The notes under the pieces were generated by a model. It saw only the letters and a list, made by a program, of their open reading frames with translations, did no database searches and had not been told where the DNA came from. A program made the translations under genes and the position numbers. A stretch of DNA of 32,571 bases from Oscillatoriales cyanobacterium PMM_0008 (GTDB lineage: Bacteria; Cyanobacteriota; Cyanobacteriia; Cyanobacteriales; Aerosakkonemataceae): assembly GCA_949128025.1 (NCBI GenBank), contig CASBRD010000145.1, positions 1 to 32,571 of the forward strand, given 5' to 3'. Below are positions 9,729 through 18,340 of the stretch, piece by piece; within the stretch, counting starts at the first letter, position 1; every line of letters begins with the position of its first letter.

Positions 9729-10504
9729 ACAGGTAACTGGGAAGGAATATATAGCTTTCCATTTGGCTTAAATAGGTGGCATTGATACCCAAAATTAGCT
9801 AAGTATTCTCTCACTCGCTGACCATTATCGGTCATTAGTTCAGCATAAATAGCGCGAATTCGCTTCTCCTTAATTAGTTGTTCTGCCCCTTGTAATGCAG
9901 GTATTTCATAACCTTCAACATCCAATTTCCACAAATCAACTTTTTCAATCGAACGTGCTGCTAATTCATCCGCCAGTCGGACAATTTGAATCGGTTCGCC
10001 TTCGGTTTCGGATACTTGGCACCAGTAACCGTGAATATAATCGGGGCCATGAGTACGCAGGCGGAGTTGAGTATTAGCTGCACCTAAACCACACCGAATC
10101 AGTTCTACGGGGAGTGTGGGATTAACAGCCAGACATTCGGCTAGCCAGTCTCCTTGCTCTTTTCCAGGCTCAAATGCCAACACTTTCCCTTGCGGTACGT
10201 ACTGAGCAAGATATAGTAGTATTTGACCAATGTTTGCACCAGAATCTACAATGATGGCATCTGACGGCAAAAATTGACGCGCCCAGTTAATAAACTCTGG
10301 GCCTTCGTATTTGCCATACACGATCCACCGATGGACGGGGTTTGCTAAATCCAGTTTCCAGGGGATGCCAGCAGCAGTATCAGCCCAACAAATTTTCTGA
10401 TTGGTGAGGGCTTTTCCGAATATGCGATCGCATATTCCCAATTTGTAAGGAAAGTCTACAGGTTGCAACCAAGTCAAGGGAAATGGCAAAGAAATAGTAT
10501 CCAT
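9701..10504 (-). CDS. FkbM family methyltransferase
   Basis: The protein has 267 residues. VDSGANIGQ at 86-94 is the SAM-binding loop in the form typical of FkbM enzymes, FEPG follows at 111-114, and WKLDVEGYEIPALQGAE matches the conserved C-terminal segment of the family. FkbM proteins are O-methyltransferases, often found in polysaccharide loci where they methylate sugar hydroxyls. This is the only minus-strand gene in the first 17 kb. Its end overlaps the preceding GT4 gene tail to tail, and its start lies only 36 bases from the start of the next plus-strand GT4 gene, so promoters for both must be very compact or lie inside the genes. Confidence 0.85.
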   Translation of the reverse strand: MDTISLPFPLTWLQPVDFPYKLGICDRIFGKALTNQKICWADTAAGIPWKLDLANPVHRWIVYGKYEGPEFINWARQFLPSDAIIVDSGANIGQILLYLAQYVPQGKVLAFEPGKEQGDWLAECLAVNPTLPVELIRCGLGAANTQLRLRTHGPDYIHGYWCQVSETEGEPIQIVRLADELAARSIEKVDLWKLDVEGYEIPALQGAEQLIKEKRIRAIYAELMTDNGQRVREYLANFGYQCHLFKPNGKLYIPSQLPVYTNGLFLP

Positions 10505-10540
10505 GTAAAATCCGTTTTTGGTTTCTAGACAATTAATCTA

Positions 10541-11728
10541 ATGATAACTCAGATAACTCCTAAAACTAAAAGTGCAATGTCTGTTAAATCACCCCTAATA
10601 CATCTATGGTTCCCTAATATCTTTCAATTTAAAGGTGGAATTCAAACTTACTCAGCTTTTTTGTTGGAAGCATTACAAAGTTTAGAGCCAGATATTAATT
10701 ATGATGTTTTCCTCAAACATGATACTTGTTCCTCTACAGATTTTTCTTTTTTACCTACTACCCGCTTCCACTTTGCCGGAACTACACCTCATATTTTACG
10801 CACGCCATTTTATGCTTCTCAACTAATTGGATATGGACTATGGCAAAGACCAAATTTAGTTATATCTACCCATCTCAATTTTACAATTGCTGCTTACTGG
10901 TTGAAACAAATGGCAAATATTCCCTATTGGGCCGTTGCTCATGGTGTTGATGCCTGGAATATTGAGCGTCCTGCTTTAAAAACTGCTCTCAGCCACGCCG
11001 ATCGCATTATCGCAGTAAGTGGCTACACTCGCGATCGCCTCTTGCAAGAGCAAAATCTTGACCCGGAAAAAGTGGTACTCTTGCCAAACACTTTTGACGC
11101 AAATCGCTTTAAAATTGCACCCAAGCCGGAATACTTGCTCAAACGTTATGGACTTACCGCCGATCATTCTATTATTCTAACAGTAGCTAGACTTGACAAG
11201 AGCGAACAATATAAAGGATATGATCAAATTATCCAAGCCTTATCTGAAATTCGTCATCAGATCCCAAATGTTCATTATATCTTAGTGGGCAAAGGAAACG
11301 ATTCCCATCGAATTATGCAGCTAATTACACAACTAGGTTTACAAGATTGTGTAACATTAACAGGGTTTATTCCCGATCAGGAATTGAACGATCATTACAA
11401 TCTTTGCGATGTTTTTGCAATGCCTAGCAAAGGAGAAGGATTTGGCATCGTTTATTTAGAAGCCTTGGCTTGTGGCAAACCTACTTTAGGAGGTAATCAA
11501 GATGGAGCAATTGATGCACTTTGTCAAGGTGAACTAGGAGCTTTAGTTGCTCCAGATAATCTGACAGAAATTAGCCAAACTATCGTGAATATTTTACAAG
11601 GTAATTATCCCAATCCTATCATGTATCAACCACAAAAATTACGTCAGAAAATAATCGAAATTTATGGCTTTGAAAAATTCAAACAAACCCTGGCAAAATT
11701 AATTGAAACCGCTGAAAAGAGAGGATAA
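10541..11728 (+). CDS. Glycosyltransferase family 4
   Basis: The protein has 395 residues. The acceptor domain begins with HLWFPNIFQFKGGIQTYSAF, a glycine-rich first loop, and the donor domain carries TVARLDKSEQYKGYD (about 214-228). The ExxxxxxxE signature is E299 and E307 within EGFGIVYLEALACGKP. It is a retaining GT-B enzyme of unknown specificity. A second in-frame ATG at 10577 would still keep the whole fold, and neither ATG has a clear ribosome binding site. The next GT4 gene starts three bases after its stop. Confidence 0.88.
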   Translation: MITQITPKTKSAMSVKSPLIHLWFPNIFQFKGGIQTYSAFLLEALQSLEPDINYDVFLKHDTCSSTDFSFLPTTRFHFAGTTPHILRTPFYASQLIGYGLWQRPNLVISTHLNFTIAAYWLKQMANIPYWAVAHGVDAWNIERPALKTALSHADRIIAVSGYTRDRLLQEQNLDPEKVVLLPNTFDANRFKIAPKPEYLLKRYGLTADHSIILTVARLDKSEQYKGYDQIIQALSEIRHQIPNVHYILVGKGNDSHRIMQLITQLGLQDCVTLTGFIPDQELNDHYNLCDVFAMPSKGEGFGIVYLEALACGKPTLGGNQDGAIDALCQGELGALVAPDNLTEISQTIVNILQGNYPNPIMYQPQKLRQKIIEIYGFEKFKQTLAKLIETAEKRG

Positions 11729-11731
11729 TAA

Positions 11732-12931
11732 GTGAAAGTTTTGCACGTTATTCCTTCCATCAGTCCCGCTATGGGTGGCCCTACACAAGTAGTTTTAAAT
11801 TTAGTTAAATCTTTGCGGGAATACGGGGTGGATGCAGAGATAGTCACTACTAATGATAATGGCGTTAATTTGTTAGATGTACCTCTGAATGAACGCATTG
11901 AATATGAGAAAGTACCAGTCTGGTTTTTGCCTCGGTTTTCTCCACCGTTGAAAGAGTATATTTTTTCGACTGCTATTACTCAATGGTTGTGGCAAAATAT
12001 CAGAAATTACGACATTTTAGATCACCATTATCTGTTTTCATACGCTTCTACTTGTTCTGCTGCGATCGCACGTTCTCAAAATATTCCCTATACAGTGCGG
12101 ACAATGGGACAACTTGCGCCTTGGGCACTAGCTCAAAGTCGCCTCAAAAAGCAAATCTATACCTTTCTAATTGAACGCAATAATTTAAATCGCGCCGCCG
12201 CCATTCATTGCACCTCAAATGGCGAAGCAGAAGATGTAAGAAACTTTGGGATCAAAACTCCTACAGTTACTCTACCATTAGGAGTAAATCCGCCAATATA
12301 TTGGCAGCACGCTAAACAAAAATTATGCGAAATATATGGTATTTCAATAGATGCGCCAATTGTTTTATTTCTTTCTCGTCTCCACTACAAGAAACGTCCA
12401 GATTTACTGATTCAATCCCTTGGCAAATTGGCAGAGGCAAATTATCAATTTCACCTGATATTAGCAGGTTCAGGAGAATCAGATTACCTCGCATACTTAG
12501 AAAATTTGGTATCATCTTTAGGTTTAGCAAATCGCACAACTTTTCCCGGCTTTGTGGTTGGGCAAGATAAAGAGATCATGTTGCAAGGATCGGATATATT
12601 TGTATTACCATCTTTTTCGGAAAATTTTGGGATTGCTGTTGCAGAAGCACTCGCTTATGGATTACCCGTAATCTTAACTCCAGATATCCAAATTGCCCCA
12701 GAAATTGCCGACGCGAAAGCAGGATTAGTTGTAACTGGGGAAATCGAACCGCTAGCAAATGCGATCGCGCAATTGCTAACATATCCCGAACAGCGGCAAA
12801 ATTTGGGAGAAAATGGGAAAAATCTGGTGAAATCTCGCTACTCCTGGAGTGCGATCGCTTCACCCCTTACCGACGTTTATCGCTCTATAATTGAAAAGAA
12901 AACACTTCCAAAAACAATCACTTTTTCCTAA
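11732..12931 (+). CDS. Glycosyltransferase family 4
   Basis: The protein has 399 residues. The N-terminus (LHVIPSISPAMGGPTQVVLN) is the classic GT4 first strand and glycine loop. The donor domain has LFLSRLHYKKRPDLL, and the ENFGIAVAE segment supplies the two glutamates of the ExxxxxxxE signature. The GTG start is preceded by GAGAGGA at the very end of the upstream gene, so the two genes are probably translated together. The next gene most likely begins at the ATG eight bases after this stop. Confidence 0.88.
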   Translation: MKVLHVIPSISPAMGGPTQVVLNLVKSLREYGVDAEIVTTNDNGVNLLDVPLNERIEYEKVPVWFLPRFSPPLKEYIFSTAITQWLWQNIRNYDILDHHYLFSYASTCSAAIARSQNIPYTVRTMGQLAPWALAQSRLKKQIYTFLIERNNLNRAAAIHCTSNGEAEDVRNFGIKTPTVTLPLGVNPPIYWQHAKQKLCEIYGISIDAPIVLFLSRLHYKKRPDLLIQSLGKLAEANYQFHLILAGSGESDYLAYLENLVSSLGLANRTTFPGFVVGQDKEIMLQGSDIFVLPSFSENFGIAVAEALAYGLPVILTPDIQIAPEIADAKAGLVVTGEIEPLANAIAQLLTYPEQRQNLGENGKNLVKSRYSWSAIASPLTDVYRSIIEKKTLPKTITFS

Positions 12932-12938
12932 CCCCAAA

Positions 12939-13667
12939 ATGTCCTACTCTCAACGTCTACTTGAACTGGGTAATCCCCTAACTCGCCTAGCACATCGCTC
13001 TCGTTTTAGCGCTGTTCTCAATATCCTTGGCCATACTAAATATAGCCAAGCACTCGATTATGGCTGCGGCGACGGTTGGTTGCTCAAAACCGCTTACGAT
13101 CAAGGCATAATCCATTCTGGAATCGGCGTTGATGTCGCCGACTATATGCTATCAGCTTGCCAGGAAATTTTTGCTGGTATATCAGACTTTCAATTCGGCA
13201 AACCAGATGAAATATCTAAAAAAATATCCCCCAAAAGTTGCGATTTAATTTTTTGTACTGAAACTCTAGAACATATCGGTAATCCTGACGGAGCTTTGGA
13301 GCAAATTTTGATTTATTGCCAGCCAGGAGCAAAATTAGTAATTTCCGTGCCAATCGAAATAGGGCCATCACTTTTATTCAAACAAATTGGGCGTTATTTT
13401 GCCAACCTAAAAGGCAATTATGGCTACGAACGTTATACATTAAAAGAGTTGTTTGATGCTACAATTTTATGGAAGGCTAATACTTTTCCATCATCTCATT
13501 CGGAGAATTCCGAATATACGGGACATAAAGGATTTGATTATCGGAAACTGGAAAAATTGCTCCAAGAAAAAGTCAAAATCGAGCGGCGAATTTTCTCGCC
13601 GTTTCCCTGGAGTGGCAATCTGCTTAACAGCACGGTAATTTGGGTATGTAGCGTCAAAAGTTCCTAA
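12939..13667 (+). CDS. Class I SAM-dependent methyltransferase
   Basis: The protein has 242 residues from the chosen start. ALDYGCGDG at 38-46 is motif I, GVDVADYML carries the acid after strand 2, and CTETLEHIGNP at about 106-116 is the usual post-II segment. I chose the ATG at 12939, eight bases after the previous stop; a TTG at 12891 would overlap the GT4 gene by 41 bases and add residues unlike the family. It is the third class I methyltransferase of the cluster besides the FkbM enzyme, so the glycan is probably heavily methylated (inference). Its acceptor is unknown. Confidence 0.8.
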   Translation: MSYSQRLLELGNPLTRLAHRSRFSAVLNILGHTKYSQALDYGCGDGWLLKTAYDQGIIHSGIGVDVADYMLSACQEIFAGISDFQFGKPDEISKKISPKSCDLIFCTETLEHIGNPDGALEQILIYCQPGAKLVISVPIEIGPSLLFKQIGRYFANLKGNYGYERYTLKELFDATILWKANTFPSSHSENSEYTGHKGFDYRKLEKLLQEKVKIERRIFSPFPWSGNLLNSTVIWVCSVKSS

Positions 13668-13676
13668 GCTCGGCTG

Positions 13677-14264
13677 ATGTTTTTACGCCCTAAATTTAAG
13701 CGATTTCGGCTATTTTGTTTAGTTAGTGCTACTTTTTTCGCGGTTCTAGTTAGCATAATTCCGGTGCGACTAGCGATCGCAAATCTGCAAGCACCCCAAC
13801 CCCAAGCTATACTAACTCTCGGTAGCTGGCTAGATCGTGAAGTATTCACCGCCCAATTCGCCTTAGAACATCCTAATCTAGAAATATGGGTTTCTACCGG
13901 CACACCGCCAGAATCTGCTAACCCCATTTTTCGCGCCTTTGGTATCCCAGAAAACAGAGTACATCTTGACCGTCGTGCCGTCGATACTGTTACAAACTTT
14001 ACAACTTTAGTGGCTGATTTTAAATCTCGCCAGATTCAACATCTCTACATGATTACCTCCGCTTATCATATGCCACGAGCGAAAGCGATCGCTACTCTAA
14101 TTCTTGGCAGCCAAGGCATTACCTTCACCCCCGTTAGCCTTCCATCGGGAGAACCACCAGAATCTCGACTTCGCATTATTCGCGATATTGGTCGTTCCTT
14201 ACTTTGGATTGTGACAGGTCGTACTGGAGCAAATCTCAATCCTAACTTACAGGCTTCCCGATGA
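13677..14264 (+). CDS. YdcF/ElyC-type DUF218 protein
   Basis: The protein has 195 residues. One membrane segment lies near the N-terminus (about 10-32). It is followed by AILTLGS, by DTVTNFTTL, and by MITSAYHMPRA, which are the conserved blocks of DUF218 proteins. ElyC in Escherichia coli affects envelope and peptidoglycan metabolism; the biochemical activity of the family is poorly defined. The downstream SGNH hydrolase gene overlaps its last four bases (ATGA), so the two are almost certainly co-translated. A link to the upstream polysaccharide genes is suggested by position only. Confidence 0.8.
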   Translation: MFLRPKFKRFRLFCLVSATFFAVLVSIIPVRLAIANLQAPQPQAILTLGSWLDREVFTAQFALEHPNLEIWVSTGTPPESANPIFRAFGIPENRVHLDRRAVDTVTNFTTLVADFKSRQIQHLYMITSAYHMPRAKAIATLILGSQGITFTPVSLPSGEPPESRLRIIRDIGRSLLWIVTGRTGANLNPNLQASR

Positions 14265-15271
14265 AAATAAAAGCCAAATACTGGATACCCGGTTTAATAG
14301 TTGGAATCTTTACTTTCACCGAATTAACATTACGACTAGGTTTTGGATTCGGCAATCCAGTTTTATCACAAGCTGACCCTTATACTGGCTACCGATTTCA
14401 ACCCAATCAAAAAATATTTCGATTTGGCAAAAATGTTCAGTATAACCAATACTCTCAACGTTCCGAACCAATTACCCTTAAAAAACTGCCTGGAAAACTC
14501 AGAATATTAATGACCGGCGACTCAGTTCTTAACGGTGGTAATCCTACAGATCAGAGTCAAACTATTACAGAACTTTTTGAGACAAAACTATCTGTATCTG
14601 GACATCCGGCTGAAGTTCTCAACGCCTCAGCCGGTTCTTGGGGAATTGGGAACGCATTGGGATATCTGCGGGAATTCGGTACTTTTAACGCGGATGCAGT
14701 CATTCTGCAAATTGGAACTCACGATCTAACTCAGCCTACCAGTACTAGCGATGTGGTTGGGCATCACCCATCTTATCCCACCCATCCCCCACTGCTGGCA
14801 ATTCAGGAAGCTTGGACTCGCTACGCTTGGCCGAACTTAGCTCTTAGGTTAGGGCTTAACGCTACCTCAAGCGATCTCCCTCCGCCTACATCTTCCAACC
14901 CGGATGGGCAGTTTAAGCAGAATATGGAGAGCTTAAAACAGATAGTGAAGCTGGTTCGGGCTAAGAAAATACCAGTTTTTGTTTTATATACACCAAATTT
15001 TGATGACGTAGTGCCGACACCTAAGCAGCCTCAGTACAAATCCGCGTTTTTACGGTTGCTAAAAAGTTTACAGGTTCCTATGATTGACAGTCATGCCGCT
15101 TGGTCAACTTTGCCACCAAAGACGGTAGAAACATATTTTCGAGATTGGGTGCATCTGACCGAGCCAGGAAATCAAGCTTTAGCCCAAAAGCTGTTCGATC
15201 GACTCTGTGTAGCTCGCCAGTTACCAGCCTGCCTACCTAAGAAGCCTCCTCCAAAGCCAACCAGCCCCTGA
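14261..15271 (+). CDS. SGNH/GDSL-family hydrolase, membrane-anchored
   Basis: The protein has 336 residues. A hydrophobic segment at about 9-26 looks like a signal anchor, placing the catalytic domain outside the cytoplasm. Block I is TGDSVLNGG with the nucleophile Ser88; block II is the glycine in SAGSWGIGN; block III is GTHDL at about 152-156, where His replaces the usual Asn; and block V is DWVHLT near residue 295, with the catalytic Asp and His. SGNH enzymes remove or transfer acyl groups, so modification of a surface glycan is plausible. The C-terminus ends in a proline- and lysine-rich tail. The gene overlaps the YdcF gene by four bases. Confidence 0.8.
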   Translation: MKIKAKYWIPGLIVGIFTFTELTLRLGFGFGNPVLSQADPYTGYRFQPNQKIFRFGKNVQYNQYSQRSEPITLKKLPGKLRILMTGDSVLNGGNPTDQSQTITELFETKLSVSGHPAEVLNASAGSWGIGNALGYLREFGTFNADAVILQIGTHDLTQPTSTSDVVGHHPSYPTHPPLLAIQEAWTRYAWPNLALRLGLNATSSDLPPPTSSNPDGQFKQNMESLKQIVKLVRAKKIPVFVLYTPNFDDVVPTPKQPQYKSAFLRLLKSLQVPMIDSHAAWSTLPPKTVETYFRDWVHLTEPGNQALAQKLFDRLCVARQLPACLPKKPPPKPTSP

Positions 15272-15827
15272 CCGAGTTGATTTTAAATTTTGGAATAGCA
15301 CACTCACTGCTGACGCGCTACCGCGAGAGTACGGATTTGGCAACGCTGATCTATATTTATACACTCTCTTCAGTAGGATATCCGGAATAATGGCGGAGTG
15401 TTTTGTAGAGGTTATAGGTAAAGTACTTTACCCAGGGGGGGATAGAGCTACCTGATTCTGAACACCGCGAAATAGCTCACTATGTACAAAACTGGGATTT
15501 CAGACGGGTTTAAAAAACTACCCCAAAAGGGCTGATGTCAGTTACTGCACTGCGTTAGATCCTTTCGCCGAAATTAAAGGCTTTACCAGGAAGCGCTACA
15601 CCCCGCCTTGCTTCCTCCCTCCTCATTCTTGTGAGGGGGTATCCAACGGGGAACCCTCAGTAAACGAATTTAGGGATGAAGGTTTGGGACGCTAAAGATC
15701 GAGCTTCTCAACCCAGATCTCCCCTTCTTTTGGCTGGATATGGAAAAATTAACAGTCCTGCGGGAAGGGATTGCTCTGGTTGCGTCATTATTTTTTTGAC
15801 CTCATAGAAACCTTTAGGGCATGATAA
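15272..15827. other. 556-base gap with structured sequence, no gene seen
   Basis: No convincing reading frame occurs on either strand. The stretch contains a perfect 16-base palindrome at 15417-15432, an inverted repeat AGGAAGC/GCTTCCT at 15588-15594 and 15610-15616, and a small CCTCA/TGAGG hairpin just after it. It separates the SGNH hydrolase from the WbuB-like glycosyltransferase, so it probably contains the promoter and a long leader of the latter. I recognise no known riboswitch. Confidence 0.5.
15417..15432. repeat. Perfect 16-base palindrome
   Basis: GGTAAAGTACTTTACC reads the same on both strands. It lies about 400 bases upstream of the WbuB-like glycosyltransferase in a gene-free stretch. 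It could be an operator for a dimeric regulator; nothing in the window identifies that regulator. Confidence 0.5.
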
Positions 15828-17204
15828 ATGGGAATTCTACAAGGGGAACATACGTTGCACCAGTTCTTGACTCAGTTGCACCAGTTAGTGACTCAGCCGC
15901 AAGGTGGCACAAGTAATGGAAATATTCCAAAACAGCAGCATCCAGTGAGACTATCTATCATTACCCAGTTTTATCCGCCGGACTATGCCGCTACCGGGCA
16001 GCTGATCGAAGAGTTAGCCGATCGGTTGAGGCTTGAAGGTGTATATGTCCACATCTTTACGGGACAGCCTGGATACGCCTTCCAAAAAGAAACGGCTCCA
16101 ACGATCGAACGAAAAGACAAGATGCTGATTAGGCGATCGCGCACCGGGAGGCTTTGGCCCCGACGGATTCGCGGTAAAGCCGTCAACGGCCTGTTATTTT
16201 GTGTGCGATCGGCATTTCATTTACTCAAAAACTGTTGGCGAGGCGACGTTTTACTAATTACCACCGCACCCCCCTTCTTACCCCTGCTGGGCTACCTAGC
16301 CCACCTCTGCTTTGGCTTGCCCTATGTGTGTTTGCTGTACGATCTATATCCCGATGTCGCAGTCGAACTGCAAGTCGTCCCCGTTCACCACTGGTTAGTT
16401 CGCTTGTGGAACCTAGTTAACCAACAAATCTGGAAAAATGCCAAGGGGGTTATAGTCCTCAGCCCCTCTATGAAAGAGCGTATCGTAGCCAAATGTCCAG
16501 AAGTAGCTGACAAGGTTGCCGTGATTCACAGCTGGGCCGATCCGAGTTGGATCGTACCTATCCCCAAACAAAATAACTGGTTTGCCCAGCAATACGACCT
16601 GGTAGAGAAATTTACGGTTCTCTACTCCGGCAACATGGGTCGCTGTCACGATATGGAGACAATTATGGAAGTGGCGAAACTTCTGGAAGATGAGCCGATC
16701 CAGTTTGTCTTTATTGGCGATGGCGCAAAGCGTCAGGCTACTAAGGAGCAAATTGCCGCTATGGGTTTGAAGAATTGTCTCCTCTTACCCTATCAGGACA
16801 AGCAGAACCTTCCTCACTCCCTGACTGCTTGCGACTTATCTTTAGTCAGCATCAGTCCGGGGATGGAAGGATTGGTCGCTCCCAGCAAGCTTTACGGCAT
16901 TTTAGCGGCTGGACGTCCGGTGGGAGTGATTTGTGAAGAAGGTTCCTATTTATGCCAGCTGATTGAGCAAGCTAAATGCGGTGAAACCTTCAACAATGGA
17001 GACGCAACGGGGCTAGCTAATTTTATTCGCCGCTTGGCTAGCGATACTCAGTTGGCTCATCAGATGGGTAAGGCTGGTCGTTGCTACCTCAAATCAAACT
17101 TTACGCTGGAAATTATTGCCCAGCAATACTCAGAGGTATTGAACCAAGCCTTATTGACAGACGTGAAATCAGAAGACTCGATCGCTGTTACAGAAGCTCA
17201 TTAA
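15828..17204 (+). CDS. WbuB-like glycosyltransferase family 4
   Basis: The protein has 458 residues. The GT-B core starts at about residue 41 with LSIITQFYPPDYAATGQLIEEL, a segment typical of WbuB-like enzymes. The donor domain begins at LYSGNMGRCHDME, and APSKLYGILAAGRPVGV replaces the classic ExxxxxxxE signature, as is normal in this subgroup. The first 40 residues are an unusual, Gln-rich extension containing two copies of a heptapeptide (LHQFLTQ, LHQLVTQ). An in-frame GTG at 15945 would skip the extension but lacks a ribosome binding site, whereas AGGG lies upstream of 15828. WbuB-type enzymes transfer amino sugars during O-antigen synthesis; specificity here is unknown. Confidence 0.85.
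   Translation: MGILQGEHTLHQFLTQLHQLVTQPQGGTSNGNIPKQQHPVRLSIITQFYPPDYAATGQLIEELADRLRLEGVYVHIFTGQPGYAFQKETAPTIERKDKMLIRRSRTGRLWPRRIRGKAVNGLLFCVRSAFHLLKNCWRGDVLLITTAPPFLPLLGYLAHLCFGLPYVCLLYDLYPDVAVELQVVPVHHWLVRLWNLVNQQIWKNAKGVIVLSPSMKERIVAKCPEVADKVAVIHSWADPSWIVPIPKQNNWFAQQYDLVEKFTVLYSGNMGRCHDMETIMEVAKLLEDEPIQFVFIGDGAKRQATKEQIAAMGLKNCLLLPYQDKQNLPHSLTACDLSLVSISPGMEGLVAPSKLYGILAAGRPVGVICEEGSYLCQLIEQAKCGETFNNGDATGLANFIRRLASDTQLAHQMGKAGRCYLKSNFTLEIIAQQYSEVLNQALLTDVKSEDSIAVTEAH
15855..15896 (+). repeat. Two tandem 21-base repeats inside a glycosyltransferase gene
   Basis: The units at 15855-15875 and 15876-15896 differ at two of 21 positions and keep the reading frame. They encode LHQFLTQ and LHQLVTQ in the N-terminal extension of the WbuB-like enzyme. 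Confidence 0.8.
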
Positions 17205-17287
17205 TAAAATACCGATTTCGCAGATGGGTGCGTCTGTTGCTGGCAGCATTTGAATGCTAATGCCTCTGGCGCACTACGCGAAAGCCC

Positions 17288-17761
17288 CTACTCGTCTTCT
17301 GGATTGAGGCGAATCATCTCCCAAGTTGTGTAAGTTCCGATCGGACTCCAAATTACATAAGGGAGTAACAATAGAGCTGCCCAGCCAGAAACAGACCAGA
17401 CCGTTAGTGCCAAAATAATCCCTAAGATAGAACCAATAGCGCCAACAATGGTGCCACCTTTAAGACTGCGAAGCCTTAACATCACTGGGGGGTAGGCGAC
17501 GATCGCAATTTCTACTAGCAGATAGAACGCCATCAGCCACCAAGTTTTGGCGCTGCCTGGGTCTTTTTCCCACACAATATAAGCAGACCAAGCTCCACAA
17601 ATAAAAACTACCGTCCAAATGATCGGGATTGCGCCCTCAAAAGTTAGCCACTTCGGACGCTGCAAGCGTTTGAACCACTTGACATCGCTAGGCGCAATCA
17701 AGTTGCTAGCTAAGGCAACTAATAATGTTACTGCCCCAATTACCATCCAGGATTTAATCAT
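17288..17761 (-). CDS. TspO/MBR family membrane protein
   Basis: The protein has 157 residues, the usual TspO size, with about five hydrophobic segments. RPKWLTFEGAIPIIWTVVF corresponds to the conserved first-loop/helix-2 region (the family's P-x-W and P-x-W-T pattern), and LLLPYVIWSPIGTYTTWEM to helix 5. TspO proteins bind tetrapyrroles and related ligands in the membrane; in cyanobacteria they have been linked to stress responses. The ATG at 17761 is preceded by AGGTAGGGG; a TTG at 17788 would add nine residues without better support. It converges with the WbuB-like gene, leaving 83 bases between the stops. Confidence 0.8.
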   Translation of the reverse strand: MIKSWMVIGAVTLLVALASNLIAPSDVKWFKRLQRPKWLTFEGAIPIIWTVVFICGAWSAYIVWEKDPGSAKTWWLMAFYLLVEIAIVAYPPVMLRLRSLKGGTIVGAIGSILGIILALTVWSVSGWAALLLLPYVIWSPIGTYTTWEMIRLNPEDE

Positions 17762-18105
17762 GCCCCTACCTTTGCTGTTCGGCACCAAGCCATAGCCTGT
17801 AGCGATCGTGCCAATTTAAAGAGTGAATTAAATCAGTCAATGGGGAGAATATCTATTGTCATCCACCTTTAGGCAGATCCTAACTCAAGTTGCTAGTTGC
17901 TTGCATTCGCTGTTGTTTGGAATGGTTAATGGCTACGTAGTTGCGATGCCGCGCTAAAGCGCAACTACGTACCTGCGAGATCTCAATTAAAACTATTTTG
18001 AGTTAATTGCGCTCGCCCCGATCGGCTTTTTATTGAAATAGCTACCACAAAAGTTTTTTCTACCCACCGTATTTTTATCACCGATGAAAAAAAAGAATTT
18101 ATCGC
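17762..18105. other. 344-base gap with one long hairpin
   Basis: No gene is seen. It must hold the promoter of the TspO gene (minus strand) and the end of the small gene starting at 18327. A strong inverted repeat occupies 17934-17971, and the right half is AT-rich with several A and T runs. Confidence 0.45.
17934..17971. repeat. Inverted repeat with 12-base arms
   Basis: TACGTAGTTGCG (17934-17945) is matched perfectly by its complement at 17960-17971. The 14-base centre overlaps a smaller GCGC-TAAA-GCGC hairpin. I recognise this kind of sequence as a dispersed palindrome of filamentous cyanobacteria, which would need a genome search to confirm. Confidence 0.6.
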
Positions 18106-18327
18106 TCAATTGCTTAAGTGTGGTTGCTTCGACTCAGACTCATCTTCTTCACCCCATTTTTCCAGCCAATCACCCTCTATATCTTCATAGTAAACTTCAA
18201 CACGCCTAACACCATGAGTACGCCTGTCGCGTTCGTAAGTCCGAATAGCTTTTAGAGAGAGGAGAGCGCTTTCCACTGCGTCTTTATTAAGGATACTGTT
18301 TTCGATTCCCATCACTACCTCAAACAT
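18106..18327 (-). CDS. Hypothetical protein, 73 residues
   Basis: I do not recognise this family. The protein is highly charged, with an acidic C-terminal third (the GDWLEKWGEEDESES region) and a central Arg-rich segment (TYERDRRTHGVRRVEV). It has no membrane segment. The ATG at 18327 begins 13 bases after the stop of the 246-residue gene upstream, so the two are very likely one operon. A small DNA- or RNA-interacting or partner protein is conceivable but not supported. Confidence 0.6.
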   Translation of the reverse strand: MFEVVMGIENSILNKDAVESALLSLKAIRTYERDRRTHGVRRVEVYYEDIEGDWLEKWGEEDESESKQPHLSN

Positions 18328-18340
18328 AGCACTCTTTTAT

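Noticed and set aside
15272-15827. Known riboswitch or JUMPstart/ops element before the glycosyltransferase
   Set aside because: No GGCGGTAGCGT-type ops sequence or known riboswitch core was found; only unassigned hairpins are visible.
16413-16751. Open frame of 112 codons on the minus strand
   Set aside because: It is antisense to the WbuB-like glycosyltransferase and shows no motif.
1-17204. Hormogonium polysaccharide (hps) locus
   Set aside because: No pseudopilin-like or hpsA-type genes are visible; glycosyltransferases alone do not support the name.
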